A stretch of DNA of 64,000 nt from Saccharopolyspora elongata (lineage in GTDB: Bacteria > Actinomycetota > Actinomycetes > Mycobacteriales > Pseudonocardiaceae). The stretch is taken from contig NZ_SMKW01000024.1 in assembly GCF_004348985.1 (NCBI RefSeq), positions 56,029-120,028 of the forward strand, given 5' to 3'. Both the position numbers and the translations under genes were made by a program. The notes under the pieces were generated by a model, which saw only the letters and a list, made by a program, of their open reading frames with translations, searched no databases and was not told the origin of the DNA. Shown piece by piece: positions 1 to 7,729 of the stretch. Position 1 is the first letter of the stretch, and each line of letters begins with the position of its first letter.

Positions 1-53
1 GGGATCCGGCTCGCCTAGCGCTTTTCCGCGCACCGGTCTGGCAATCTGTCCGG

Positions 54-413
54 GTGCTGGAGATCGCGGACAAGCTGGGCTCGGTGCTCTCGGCCCTGAT
101 CGGGCTCCTCGGGCTGGGCCTGACCGTGTACGGGCTTCGGCTGCAACGCCGCGCGACGCGGCCGACCGCTCCCCCGCCTCCCCCGGCGCCGACCGATCCG
201 ACCCGGTTGGAGGTCCCGGCCCGCTCCGCCTGGGTGCCCTCGTCGGAATACCTGCCGTCCGGACAGTTCTCGGGAATGGACCAGGGCTTCGGCTACCCGC
301 CGATGCGGCAAACGCGCGTTCCGGGGCCGACGCCGAGCCGGACGGTCCTGGTCATCGGCCTGGTCCTGCTCGCGGTGGCGATCGTGCTCGGGCTCGCCAC
401 CTGGCTGCTGTAG
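54..413 (+). CDS. small proline-rich protein with two membrane segments
   Basis: This 119-residue protein is not a family I recognise. A hydrophobic stretch lies near residues 9-28, followed by a basic, proline-rich linker (about residues 30-85). A strong hydrophobic helix rich in Leu/Val/Ile forms the last 20 residues. The second helix ends at the C-terminus, so the linker probably forms a loop between two membrane passes. The start is a GTG, and the sequence begins too close upstream to exclude an earlier start. Codon use fits the local high-GC pattern. The next gene converges on it from the opposite strand. Function is unknown. Confidence 0.6.
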   Translation: MLEIADKLGSVLSALIGLLGLGLTVYGLRLQRRATRPTAPPPPPAPTDPTRLEVPARSAWVPSSEYLPSGQFSGMDQGFGYPPMRQTRVPGPTPSRTVLVIGLVLLAVAIVLGLATWLL

Positions 414-554
414 CGACGCGCATCCCATGCCGGGAGCAGCCGAAGTCGCCTGCAAATCCATTGTGGATGATCCGGCTGAGCCGAGGCCGATCCGTCCACG
501 ATGCGTCTACCCGCACGTGACATCGGCCGGGAACAACCGACGCCCCCGATCAGG

Positions 555-1370
555 TCAGCGCTTGCGGGCTACTCCGCCGAGGAGGTTGCGCTCCGCGTCG
601 GAGGGTTCCGTCAGGCGGGGGCCGTCCGGCCACCAGTCGAAGAGGTACGTAAGGCCTGGTTCGATCATTTCCATGCCGTCGAACAGCGCCTGGATCTCGT
701 GGCGCTTCCGGTAGTAGCAGGTGCCCATCGTCTCTTTGAACGCCGCTTGCGCCTCCTCCGCCAGCTTGGCCCGGGACGTGCCGTCGTCCGGGTCGTAGAG
801 GTGCGAGATCGCGAGGAACGAGCCCGGGGCCAGGGCGTCGACGTAGGTCGACATGATGCCGACCGGGTCCCGGTCGGCCGCCACGTGGTGCAGGGTGTTG
901 CCCTGGATCAGCGCCACCGGGCGGCTCAGGTCCAGGTACTTGGTCACCACCGGGTTTTCGAGGATCTCCGCCGGATTTCGCATGTCCCCGAACTCGAAAT
1001 GCGTGTACTCGTTGTCGACCAGCAGCGCCCGGCCGTGCGCGACGACCGACGGGTCGATGTCGAAGTAGACCACCCGCGCCTCGGGATTGATGCGCTGCGC
1101 CGCCTGGTGGGTGTTCTCCGCGCTCGGCAGGCCCGAGCCCAGGTCGAGGAACTGGTCGATACCGGCCTGCCCCGCGAGGTAGCGGACCACGCGGATCAAC
1201 CAGCCCCGGCACTGCTTCCCGACCTGCACCGCGTCCGGGGCGATCTGCAGGATCTGCCGCAGGACCTCGCGGTCCACCTCGAAGTTGTCCTTGCCGCCGA
1301 TGAAAGCGTCGTACACCCGCGCGATGCTCGGCTTGGAGGTGTCGATCTGCGTCCTGTCAACAGCTGCCAT
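555..1370 (-). CDS. SAM-dependent methyltransferase, DUF574 family
   Basis: The 271-residue protein matches the actinobacterial S-adenosylmethionine methyltransferase family DUF574 (Methyltransf_19). It has the N-terminal motif SIARVYDAFIGGKDNF, a SAM-binding motif FLDLGSGLPS near residue 90, and the acidic YFDID that normally binds the ribose. The FGDMRNP block and the HLYDPDD motif follow, so the fold looks complete. Members are abundant in actinomycetes and their substrates are mostly unknown. I chose the ATG at 1370 because the family begins just before the ARVYDA motif; an in-frame extension to 1514 lacks family character. A deleted second copy of this gene and its 5' flank lies at about 3.84-3.94 kb. 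Confidence 0.85.
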   Translation of the reverse strand: MAAVDRTQIDTSKPSIARVYDAFIGGKDNFEVDREVLRQILQIAPDAVQVGKQCRGWLIRVVRYLAGQAGIDQFLDLGSGLPSAENTHQAAQRINPEARVVYFDIDPSVVAHGRALLVDNEYTHFEFGDMRNPAEILENPVVTKYLDLSRPVALIQGNTLHHVAADRDPVGIMSTYVDALAPGSFLAISHLYDPDDGTSRAKLAEEAQAAFKETMGTCYYRKRHEIQALFDGMEMIEPGLTYLFDWWPDGPRLTEPSDAERNLLGGVARKR

Positions 1371-1548
1371 GGTCGAATCCGCTCGGTCCGGGTGGCGATG
1401 ATCACGACAGGCTAAACCCGTTCGGACGATTCCCAAGGCGTTTCGGGAGAAATCCTGTTCGCGGTGCGACCCGGCGATGAAGAGCCGGTCCATTTGCAGT
1501 CCTCCACTCGGCAAGGGTGGGGTAGGCGGCGCGGCGGCCGGCCAGCCG

Positions 1549-2481
1549 TCATGGGCCGACGGGGTCTGCGCGTGTGCTTCGGGAGGCAGGATCGAAGAGG
1601 GCGGCGTGGCGCAGGTGTTCGGCGAGTGAGGTGACGGCCGTCGAGGCGGCGTTGTCCTTGACGCCCCAGGCCAGCAGATGGTGGCGGCGAGCCCAGGGGT
1701 CTTGCAGTTCGCACACCTCGAGTGGCTGGTGGGGGTCGATGGCGGGACGCGGTACGACGGCGAGTCCGACTCCGGCGGCGGCGAGGGCGACGAGGACGTT
1801 GAGATTGGCGACGGTGGTGCGGTAGCGCACCACCGGGGCGTGTGGCGCGAGGTGCTTCTCGATCCAACGGCGCAGCGAGGAGTCGGCGTTGAGCCCGATG
1901 AGGGGGTGTTCGGCGACCTCGCTGTAGGTCAGCGCGGTCCGCTCGGCGAGGATTCCGCCGGCCTGGCCGATCACGACGAGGGAGTCGTCGCCGAGGGGCT
2001 CCATGTGCAGGCCGCAGTCACGGGCCTCGTCGTCGAGGACCACGCCCAGGTCCGCCTCGCCGTCGGCGAGCATCCGCACGGTCTGCGGGGTGCGGCTCTC
2101 GGACACCGTGACGTCGACGTCCGGGTGTGCTCGGAGGAACGAGACCAGGGCCCTCGGCACGAGCCGGTGCATCGCGGAGCCGCCGCCCAGCAAGGTCAGG
2201 GGAGCGGTGGGAGACCGGGTATAGCTCGCGACGGCACTTTCGAGTCGCGCGGTCTGGGCGAGCACGTCCCGTGCGTGGCGGGCCAGGGTCGTCCCGGCCG
2301 GTGTCGGCCGCACGCCCCGCCGGCCGCGGATCAGCAGTGCCACGCCTGCCTGGCCTTCCAGCGAGCGCACTCTGGCGCTGGCCGAGGGCAGGCTCAGGTG
2401 CATCCGGCGAGCACCCGCCGTGATCGACCCCTCGGTCACGACGTGGAGAAAGAGCCGCAGGTCGTCCAGGTCATAGCGCAC
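1549..2481 (-). CDS. LysR-family transcriptional regulator
   Basis: This 310-residue protein has the standard LysR layout. An N-terminal winged helix-turn-helix (about residues 3-62, starting DLDDLRLFLHV with the AARRMHLSLPSASARVRSLE-type recognition region) precedes an effector-binding domain (about 90-295). It should bind DNA as a dimer or tetramer and respond to a small ligand I cannot name. It starts with GTG. It diverges from the adjacent TauE/SafE-type exporter gene, and a perfect inverted repeat lies between them. The usual arrangement is control of the divergent gene plus autoregulation. Confidence 0.9.
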   Translation of the reverse strand: MRYDLDDLRLFLHVVTEGSITAGARRMHLSLPSASARVRSLEGQAGVALLIRGRRGVRPTPAGTTLARHARDVLAQTARLESAVASYTRSPTAPLTLLGGGSAMHRLVPRALVSFLRAHPDVDVTVSESRTPQTVRMLADGEADLGVVLDDEARDCGLHMEPLGDDSLVVIGQAGGILAERTALTYSEVAEHPLIGLNADSSLRRWIEKHLAPHAPVVRYRTTVANLNVLVALAAAGVGLAVVPRPAIDPHQPLEVCELQDPWARRHHLLAWGVKDNAASTAVTSLAEHLRHAALFDPASRSTRADPVGP

Positions 2482-2488
2482 CGCCTCA

Positions 2489-2509
2489 GCCTAAGTCCCA
2501 GCCTTAGGC
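2489..2509. promoter_or_regulatory. perfect inverted repeat, candidate LysR operator
   Basis: GCCTAAG and CTTAGGC are separated by seven bases, giving a perfect 7+7 dyad. It sits 8 bp upstream of the LysR GTG start and about 55 bp before the exporter start. Dyad symmetry between a LysR gene and its divergent target is typical of the regulator's recognition site. The spacing differs from the classical T-N11-A box, so assignment to this regulator is an inference. Confidence 0.6.
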
Positions 2510-2564
2510 CGGGTATGTCGATTACGCATTGTGGACCCGCTGGTCACGGGACGATGCTCGGGCT

Positions 2565-3326
2565 GTGATCGAGACTTTGCTCGTCCTGCTGATCGGTATC
2601 GCCGCAGGAGCGCTGAATGCCATCGGTGGTGGGGGTACGTTCGTCGCGCTGCCCGCTCTCGTCGCGTTCGGGCTGCCACCGGTGACCGCGAACGCGTTAT
2701 CGCGGGTCGCCCTCGTGCCTGGGGCCGTGGCCAGCGCGTGGGTCTACCGACGCGAGCTCACCCCGGTCGGAGGAACGTCCACGAAGGCGCTGACCGCGAT
2801 CAGCATGGCCGGCGGCGGGGTCGGTGCCGGCCTGCTGCTGGCACTGCCGGCATCGTCGTTCGACGCCGCGGCGCCCTGGCTGCTCGCCTCCGCCACGCTG
2901 ATCCTCGCTTTCGGGCGGCGCCTCCCCCAAGCGTTGAGCACCGTGCTGGGCCGCCCGGTCGGCATGAGTACCCGAGCCGTCCTGATCGGTCAGTTCTTCC
3001 TCGCCATATACGGCGGATACTTCGGCGGTGCCGTAGGCATCACGATGCTCGCGCTGTGGAGCATCGGGCTCGGACTCGACGCCGCGACCAGCAACCCGAT
3101 GCGGGTCGTGCAGCTCGCGGCCGTCTTCCTCAGCGCGGCCGTGCTGTTCCTCTTCGCTTCGGACGTGCTGAGCGCTCCGCTCGTCCTCGCAGCCATGCTG
3201 GTCGGCGCGGTGGCCGGCGGCTGGGCCGGCGCCCACCTCGCCCGCCGTCTCCCCGCCTCGCTACTGCGGGGCAGCATCCTGGCCATCGCTGTGATCATGA
3301 CTGTCATGTACTTCTTGCGCGGCTGA
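2565..3326 (+). CDS. TauE/SafE (TSUP) family membrane transporter
   Basis: The 253-residue protein is almost wholly hydrophobic, with about seven to eight membrane helices. It carries the glycine-rich motif GALNAIGGGGTFVALPAL after the first helix and the second-half repeat GGYFGGAVGITMLAL, both typical of the TSUP/TauE-SafE family. Members export sulfite, sulfonates or related organic anions; the substrate here is unknown. I prefer the GTG at 2565 because the first helix follows at once, although a TTG at 2529 is in frame. No clear ribosome-binding site precedes either start. It is divergent from the LysR gene, which probably controls it. Confidence 0.85.
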   Translation: MIETLLVLLIGIAAGALNAIGGGGTFVALPALVAFGLPPVTANALSRVALVPGAVASAWVYRRELTPVGGTSTKALTAISMAGGGVGAGLLLALPASSFDAAAPWLLASATLILAFGRRLPQALSTVLGRPVGMSTRAVLIGQFFLAIYGGYFGGAVGITMLALWSIGLGLDAATSNPMRVVQLAAVFLSAAVLFLFASDVLSAPLVLAAMLVGAVAGGWAGAHLARRLPASLLRGSILAIAVIMTVMYFLRG

Positions 3327-3512
3327 GCATGCGGGGAGCGAGCTACCGCACCGAGAGCCGGCCGTTCCGCGCGTAATGCCGGTCCGATCGGTGAGCGCGA
3401 GCAGAAGCCCGACGGCACCACCTGTTCCCCCTGGCACCGCGCCGATTTTCGCCGGCCCGGTCCCAAGTTGACGACATACCGGGAAGCACTCCTGATCGCT
3501 CGGAGGAGAGAG

Positions 3513-3680
3513 ATGGCCACACCGTCGTCCGGCACACCGTCCGATGTTGCCCGGCTGCAGCGACAGTTCGCCGTGCGCGCTTTGGCCCTCGCGCTCCTCC
3601 TCGGCATCACGGGCGAAATGCTGCTGACCATTCTCGCCGCGCTCGTCGGTCTCGGACTCCTCGTGCCATTGGCCCAGTGA
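3513..3680 (+). CDS. small single-pass membrane protein
   Basis: A strong ribosome-binding site (GGAGGAGAG) lies just before the ATG at 3513, which fixes the start and gives 55 residues. The first 25 residues are polar and include a short Arg-rich helix. The rest is one to two hydrophobic segments with many Leu and Ala. No family is recognised. An in-frame start 45 bases upstream exists but has no ribosome-binding site. Confidence 0.6.
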   Translation: MATPSSGTPSDVARLQRQFAVRALALALLLGITGEMLLTILAALVGLGLLVPLAQ

Positions 3681-3839
3681 CCCGCGGGGCTACCGACCCG
3701 ACCGGAACGCGGCCGCCCGAGGCGTACCGGTGCGTCTCAGAGCACCAGTACCTCCACCTCGGCCGAGAGCACCGGCAGGCTGCTGATCCCGGCGCGGAGG
3801 TTGGAGCAGATCGGCGGACCGACCCGGCGATCTCGAATC

Positions 3840-3940
3840 CGCTGCTCACCGCCGAGTTTCCCAGGATCTCCGCGGGATTGCGCACGTCCCCGAACACGAC
3901 AAGGTAAACCCGTTCAGACGATTCCCAAGGCGTTTCGAGC
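3840..3940 (-). pseudogene. remnant of a DUF574 methyltransferase gene with its 5' flank
   Basis: About 3862-3897 encodes FGDVRNPAEILGN on the minus strand, matching FGDMRNPAEILEN of the intact methyltransferase (DNA at 963-993). Directly beyond it, 3905-3937 is nearly identical to 1413-1445, the region upstream of that gene's start. The coding sequence between the two blocks (roughly 380-400 bp) is missing. The remnant is therefore an internally deleted duplicate that cannot encode an enzyme. Confidence 0.75.
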
Positions 3941-3957
3941 GAAATCGAGTTCCGGCC

Positions 3958-4629
3958 CTAACGAGGCACGCAGAGCCCCATGCCGAGATACCGCTGTGCA
4001 CCGAGCAGAACCGGGCCCGACACCGGCGTCGGGAACTCCAGGAGGACATGTATGAAGGGACGCGGCACCTTCTCCCTGCGGGCGAGGTCGCCGGGCCTGA
4101 GGAACGCGCCACCGCGCACCAGCGGGTCGTGCCCTGTGGTCACGACCGTCGGTTCGGGAAGCCCGACACGTTGGCAAGCGCGGCCGACCTCTGCCTCCTC
4201 GTTGTCCCTTCCGGAGAACCGGTCGAGCACCATCGGCGTAACCGTGGCCCAGCGCCGCGCCCGCCCGAACCACCACTCCGGCTCCAGCGGAGTCCCCGCC
4301 GGAGTGCGGCGCCGAAGGCGCAGGTGCGCACCTGGCAGGCGAAGCTCGAAGCTCTCCGCCAGCGCGGCGTCGACGGCCGCGACGAGGTCCGTCCGCCCAT
4401 CGGGAACCAACAGCCCGACGCCGAGCACATCGCCGCCCGCATCGGGATGCCCGGCATCGAGCAGCGGCAGGTAGGCGACGTGTGGCCGGTTGTCCGCGCC
4501 GTGACCGCTGATCTCCGGCGGAATCGGATCGGGCACCCGGCTCATGACGGTCTTCCGCAAGCATCCGGCAACCGCACCGGCCATCCGCCCGCGAACCCGG
4601 ATGTGCTGTGGAAAGGAGTACGTGAGCAT
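3958..4629 (-). CDS. csb2: Csb2 C-terminal (Cas6-like) domain protein, probable pre-crRNA endoribonuclease
   Basis: The 223-residue protein matches the C-terminal half of Csb2 (GSU0054 family), the Cas5-Cas6 fusion of type I-U/I-G systems. Visible landmarks are PHVAYLPLLDAGHPDAGGDVLGVG, cut here as PHVAYLPLLD then GGDVLGVGLLVP, followed by RRWATVTPMVLDRF and the final glycine-rich GPVLLGAQRYLGMGL. The last corresponds to the Cas6 G-rich loop. Full Csb2 is about twice as long; the N-terminal Cas5-like half is absent. The ATG at 4629 overlaps the stop of the upstream SAVED gene by one base (TGATG), so the two are coupled. No other Cas6 is seen beside the arrays, so I infer that this protein matures their crRNAs. 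Catalytic residues cannot be assigned by eye. Confidence 0.75.
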   Translation of the reverse strand: MLTYSFPQHIRVRGRMAGAVAGCLRKTVMSRVPDPIPPEISGHGADNRPHVAYLPLLDAGHPDAGGDVLGVGLLVPDGRTDLVAAVDAALAESFELRLPGAHLRLRRRTPAGTPLEPEWWFGRARRWATVTPMVLDRFSGRDNEEAEVGRACQRVGLPEPTVVTTGHDPLVRGGAFLRPGDLARREKVPRPFIHVLLEFPTPVSGPVLLGAQRYLGMGLCVPR

Positions 4630-5738
4630 CAAGCCGCACCGCCCCGGATCTGCCGCACGGTGAACCCGGTGGTCGGCTGTGACGAACGGACCCGCATCGG
4701 GATGTAGGTCTCCGTCTCCGAGTCGTAATGCATCAGGTAGGTGTTGCGGTAGAAGGAGCGGCGGTACTGCATGAGCTGCCATCCTGCGGCGAAGGCAACG
4801 GTTTTCGGCATGTTGGCGAATACCACGAGTTCGTCGTCGGGATGCTCTTCCTTGATGCGGAACAACTCCGCCGTGACCAGCTGGCTGAGCCGCTTCAGCT
4901 CCTCGCCGGTGAAGACCGGTCTATGGTTCTCGCTGATCAGGATGTCGTCCGAGTCGCTGATCGTGTAGCAGGTCCGGACCCCGGCCGCCCGGAAGTGCCG
5001 GAAGCGGTGCTTGTAGAACTGGTCGGAGAACTTGGCGAGACCGATGTGCACACCGATGCGCTCCGCTGTTGCGTCCTCGACGCGCTCCGCTCTGGCGGCC
5101 AGCTTCGGCAGATCTTTCTCCAACAGCAGGGGAAGTTCGAAATGCTGCTCCTTCTCCCCGGGCTGGGTCGGCAGCTCCACCATCCTGAAGTCGTGAGTGC
5201 GCGCCGGGAGGTAGCCGCCGACGGCCATCGCTATCGGCCACAGCATGACCGGCGCGACAGAATGCTTGCCATCGTCTGGCGTGGTGTTGACCAGCAACTG
5301 CAGCTGAGCTCCGGCTTCGCGGCAGTCCGCTTCCAGGTCGATGACATCGTTGGCCGTGCTCGTTTCGAAATCGAGCCAGCGGTGCAGCACCCGGATCGAC
5401 ATGTGCTTCTTCGCCGCTACCGCACGGGAATTCCGCCCCTGCTCCTGCGTGCGGTCGCGCATCCCCTCGTCGAGCACCTGCACGCTGAACAGCGTTCCCG
5501 ATGTCTGGCGCACCCCGTACCGCAGCCACACCGCGCCCCCTGCGAAGAGCAGCACTGCGACCAAGATGCCCAGCCGTTTCGGATCGAACAACGCTTGCGG
5601 GTCGCCCTTCGGCAGCAGATCTTCAAGGACCAGCGACAGCATCGCGGTGGCCACCGCACCGAGCATGACTACCGCGATGGAGAAGGCCCGTACGCCTTTC
5701 GATGCGTTGCCACGCCGCAGATTCGAGAGGATTCCCAT
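4629..5738 (-). CDS. two-TM protein with SAVED-like cyclic-oligonucleotide sensor domain
   Basis: This 369-residue protein has two membrane helices at about residues 17-38 and 55-72, then a soluble domain of about 290 residues. Its C-terminal part (DDELVVFANMPKTVAFAAGW, then YLMHYDSETETYIPM) resembles the end of SAVED domains, which bind cyclic oligonucleotides in CBASS and type III CRISPR ancillary proteins. A 2TM-SAVED protein would be a membrane-perturbing effector switched on by Cas10-made cyclic oligoadenylate. Position supports this: it is divergent from, and about 100 bp away from, an operon with a GGDD-type Cas10. It is transcribed first in a unit with the Csb2-like gene. The SAVED assignment is by pattern only; a degenerate CARF-like domain is the main alternative. 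Confidence 0.62.
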   Translation of the reverse strand: MGILSNLRRGNASKGVRAFSIAVVMLGAVATAMLSLVLEDLLPKGDPQALFDPKRLGILVAVLLFAGGAVWLRYGVRQTSGTLFSVQVLDEGMRDRTQEQGRNSRAVAAKKHMSIRVLHRWLDFETSTANDVIDLEADCREAGAQLQLLVNTTPDDGKHSVAPVMLWPIAMAVGGYLPARTHDFRMVELPTQPGEKEQHFELPLLLEKDLPKLAARAERVEDATAERIGVHIGLAKFSDQFYKHRFRHFRAAGVRTCYTISDSDDILISENHRPVFTGEELKRLSQLVTAELFRIKEEHPDDELVVFANMPKTVAFAAGWQLMQYRRSFYRNTYLMHYDSETETYIPMRVRSSQPTTGFTVRQIRGGAA

Positions 5739-5842
5739 GCCGCTCCACGTCGTTCGGGGGACGCATGTAACCTACCGTGTCGCCGAGTGATTACGCTCGG
5801 TTTTCTCCACCTCAAGGGCAGGGTCACCCAGGAGGCAGAGCT
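5739..5842. promoter_or_regulatory. divergent promoter region of the CRISPR-Cas island
   Basis: These 104 bases separate the minus-strand SAVED/Csb2 unit from the plus-strand effector operon, so both promoters must lie here unless genes are leaderless. An AGGAGG at 5830-5835 is the ribosome-binding site for the TTG start at 5843. I see no convincing -10/-35 pair or operator. Confidence 0.5.
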
Positions 5843-7729
5843 TTGGACGAAGTTTTCGTCAACCCGTACACGTTCGTCCCACTGCCGGCGGAGGCGCCGC
5901 AGCGCGCGGCACCCAACGGGCACCGGGGAGATCCGGCGCTGCTGTCCGGAAAACTCACCGTCTCGATAGAGGCTGTGACACCTCTGCTCATACGCGGATT
6001 CGGCGACGACGACAGCCCCGAACTCCCGACGCGCCCGGACGGCACCGCGTTCATTCCCGGCTCGTCATGGAAGGGCGCGATCCGGTCACTGCACGAGGCG
6101 ATGACCGGCAGCTGCCTCCGGGTCTTCGACGACGAGTTCGTGCCGAGCTACCGGGATCCCGTCGAGTGGAGCAAGGGCCGGAGGATGGCGGTCGTGACCG
6201 TCGCGCCGCAAGGCGACCGGCCACCGGTGCTGGAGCTCTGCGAGCTCGGCGACATGCGCGAGGACCGGCTCTCCGCGAAGCAGCTGGACGACATCAACGC
6301 ACGACACCCGCTCCTGTCCGGCACGAGATTCACCAAGGAAGACGGCGTTTTCCAGCGGGATCCCAGCGGTGAGTGGGTGCTGTTCCTCAGCGATACCCGT
6401 GACGACAGCGGTCCTTACTTCGGGCACCTCCGCAAGTGCAACGGCCAACCGGTCGAGGTGCGGCGGGAAGTGTGGGATCGCTTCCGGGAACTGGTCGCAG
6501 GCGCCGATGACCAGCGCCCCAGCGAGCGGGAAGCACAAGACGGACCCATCAAGCTCGTGACCGTCCGTCGCAAGAACGACAACGGTACCGAAGAGGTCTG
6601 CACCGTCGGCTACCGGCACATCGCGGGTGCCGAGCTGCGGAAGCACCAGCCGGTATGGGTCACTTGGGATCCCAAGCACGGCATCACGGACCTGGGCCTG
6701 GCGATGGCCTGGCGGCATCCCGGCGAACACTCCACCGGGGAGCGCGTCCGGGAGTTCGGGCCGTGCACCTCGGATCGCGAGTTGTGCCCGAGCTGTCGGC
6801 TGTTCGGCTCGGCGGACCTGTCCGGGAAGCCGGACGATCCCGAGGCGGCCGATCGGGCAATGCAGCGCTCCTACCGAGGTCATGTGCGGTTCAGCGATGC
6901 ACTGGCCGACGTGGCGGTGAAGCCGGAGCCGTACACCCTGCCTCCGCTGGGCGTGCCGCGCCCGGGAGCCGGGCAGTTCTACCTGCACAACGACGAATTC
7001 GAGGGAAAGACCGCCAGCGGGCAACAGCAGCCGCTGCGGGAGTGGGGTTCCGAGGCCGCCCAGGAGGAACTCCGGGAGCTGCGTGGGCGGAAGTACTACT
7101 GGCACACACCGACGTTCAACGGACGCGAGGTCGCCCGCACGCACCAGCGGAACAGCAAGATGGCCGCGGCGGCGGTGGCCTTCCCGGCCGGGACGAAGCT
7201 CACCGCCACGATCACCTTCACCGACATCGACCGCGCCCAGCTCGGCGGCTTGCTAGCGGCCCTGCTTCCAGGCCGGGCGATGCAGGCGGGCGGTTTGTTG
7301 CAGCACGTCGGCGGCGGGCGGCCGCTCGGTTTCGGCAGCAGCCGGATCACACTGGTCGAGGGCGAAATGTGGACGAACGGCTCCCGCTACGGCGGCGGCT
7401 CGGCGCAGCAACCCGTCGACGCCGAGCAACTGCTGGCCGAGTTTCGCGACGCTCAGCCCGAACCGCTGCGGAAAACCCTATGGCCCCAACTCGCCGAGGT
7501 CCTGCACCCGGACTCCGTCGATCCGGAGAAGGTCTGGTATCCGCCGGGCAAGCCGTGGGCGCTGCGCGGTTCGGAGAAGTTCGATGCCGGCTTCGCGTTC
7601 TGGAAGCACACCTCGGGGTACGGCGAATATCCCCTCACTTCGCTACCCCATGTGGATCCTCGCGCCGAGCACGACCACGAGTTGCCGCTCGTCGTCGAGG
7701 AGAATCCGCAGCAGAAGGGGAGCTCGTGA
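5843..7729 (+). CDS. type III RAMP protein, TIGR03986-like (Cas7 group)
   Basis: The 628-residue protein begins FVNPYTFVPLP, as TIGR03986-family RAMP proteins of type III (mostly III-D) systems do. An RAMP core follows: a GTAFIPGSSWKGAIRS motif, ELCPSCRLFGSADLSG (zinc-binding-like Cys pair plus the LFG typical of Csm3/Cmr4-like Cas7), SYRGHVRFSDA, and a glycine-rich block GGLLQHVGGGRPLGFGSSR. These proteins are backbone subunits of the effector that bind crRNA. I take the TTG at 5843 as start because an AGGAGG precedes it at the right distance; the frame is open to 5777 but without a ribosome-binding site. The stop overlaps the Cas10 start (GTGA). The size, with a long central insertion, is typical of this family rather than of single Csm3. 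Confidence 0.8.
   Translation: MDEVFVNPYTFVPLPAEAPQRAAPNGHRGDPALLSGKLTVSIEAVTPLLIRGFGDDDSPELPTRPDGTAFIPGSSWKGAIRSLHEAMTGSCLRVFDDEFVPSYRDPVEWSKGRRMAVVTVAPQGDRPPVLELCELGDMREDRLSAKQLDDINARHPLLSGTRFTKEDGVFQRDPSGEWVLFLSDTRDDSGPYFGHLRKCNGQPVEVRREVWDRFRELVAGADDQRPSEREAQDGPIKLVTVRRKNDNGTEEVCTVGYRHIAGAELRKHQPVWVTWDPKHGITDLGLAMAWRHPGEHSTGERVREFGPCTSDRELCPSCRLFGSADLSGKPDDPEAADRAMQRSYRGHVRFSDALADVAVKPEPYTLPPLGVPRPGAGQFYLHNDEFEGKTASGQQQPLREWGSEAAQEELRELRGRKYYWHTPTFNGREVARTHQRNSKMAAAAVAFPAGTKLTATITFTDIDRAQLGGLLAALLPGRAMQAGGLLQHVGGGRPLGFGSSRITLVEGEMWTNGSRYGGGSAQQPVDAEQLLAEFRDAQPEPLRKTLWPQLAEVLHPDSVDPEKVWYPPGKPWALRGSEKFDAGFAFWKHTSGYGEYPLTSLPHVDPRAEHDHELPLVVEENPQQKGSS

Noticed and set aside
3607..3897. 96-codon minus-strand frame as a small gene
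   Set aside because: Only its first 13-15 residues match the methyltransferase; the rest is random Arg/Ser-rich sequence. It is part of a pseudogene remnant.
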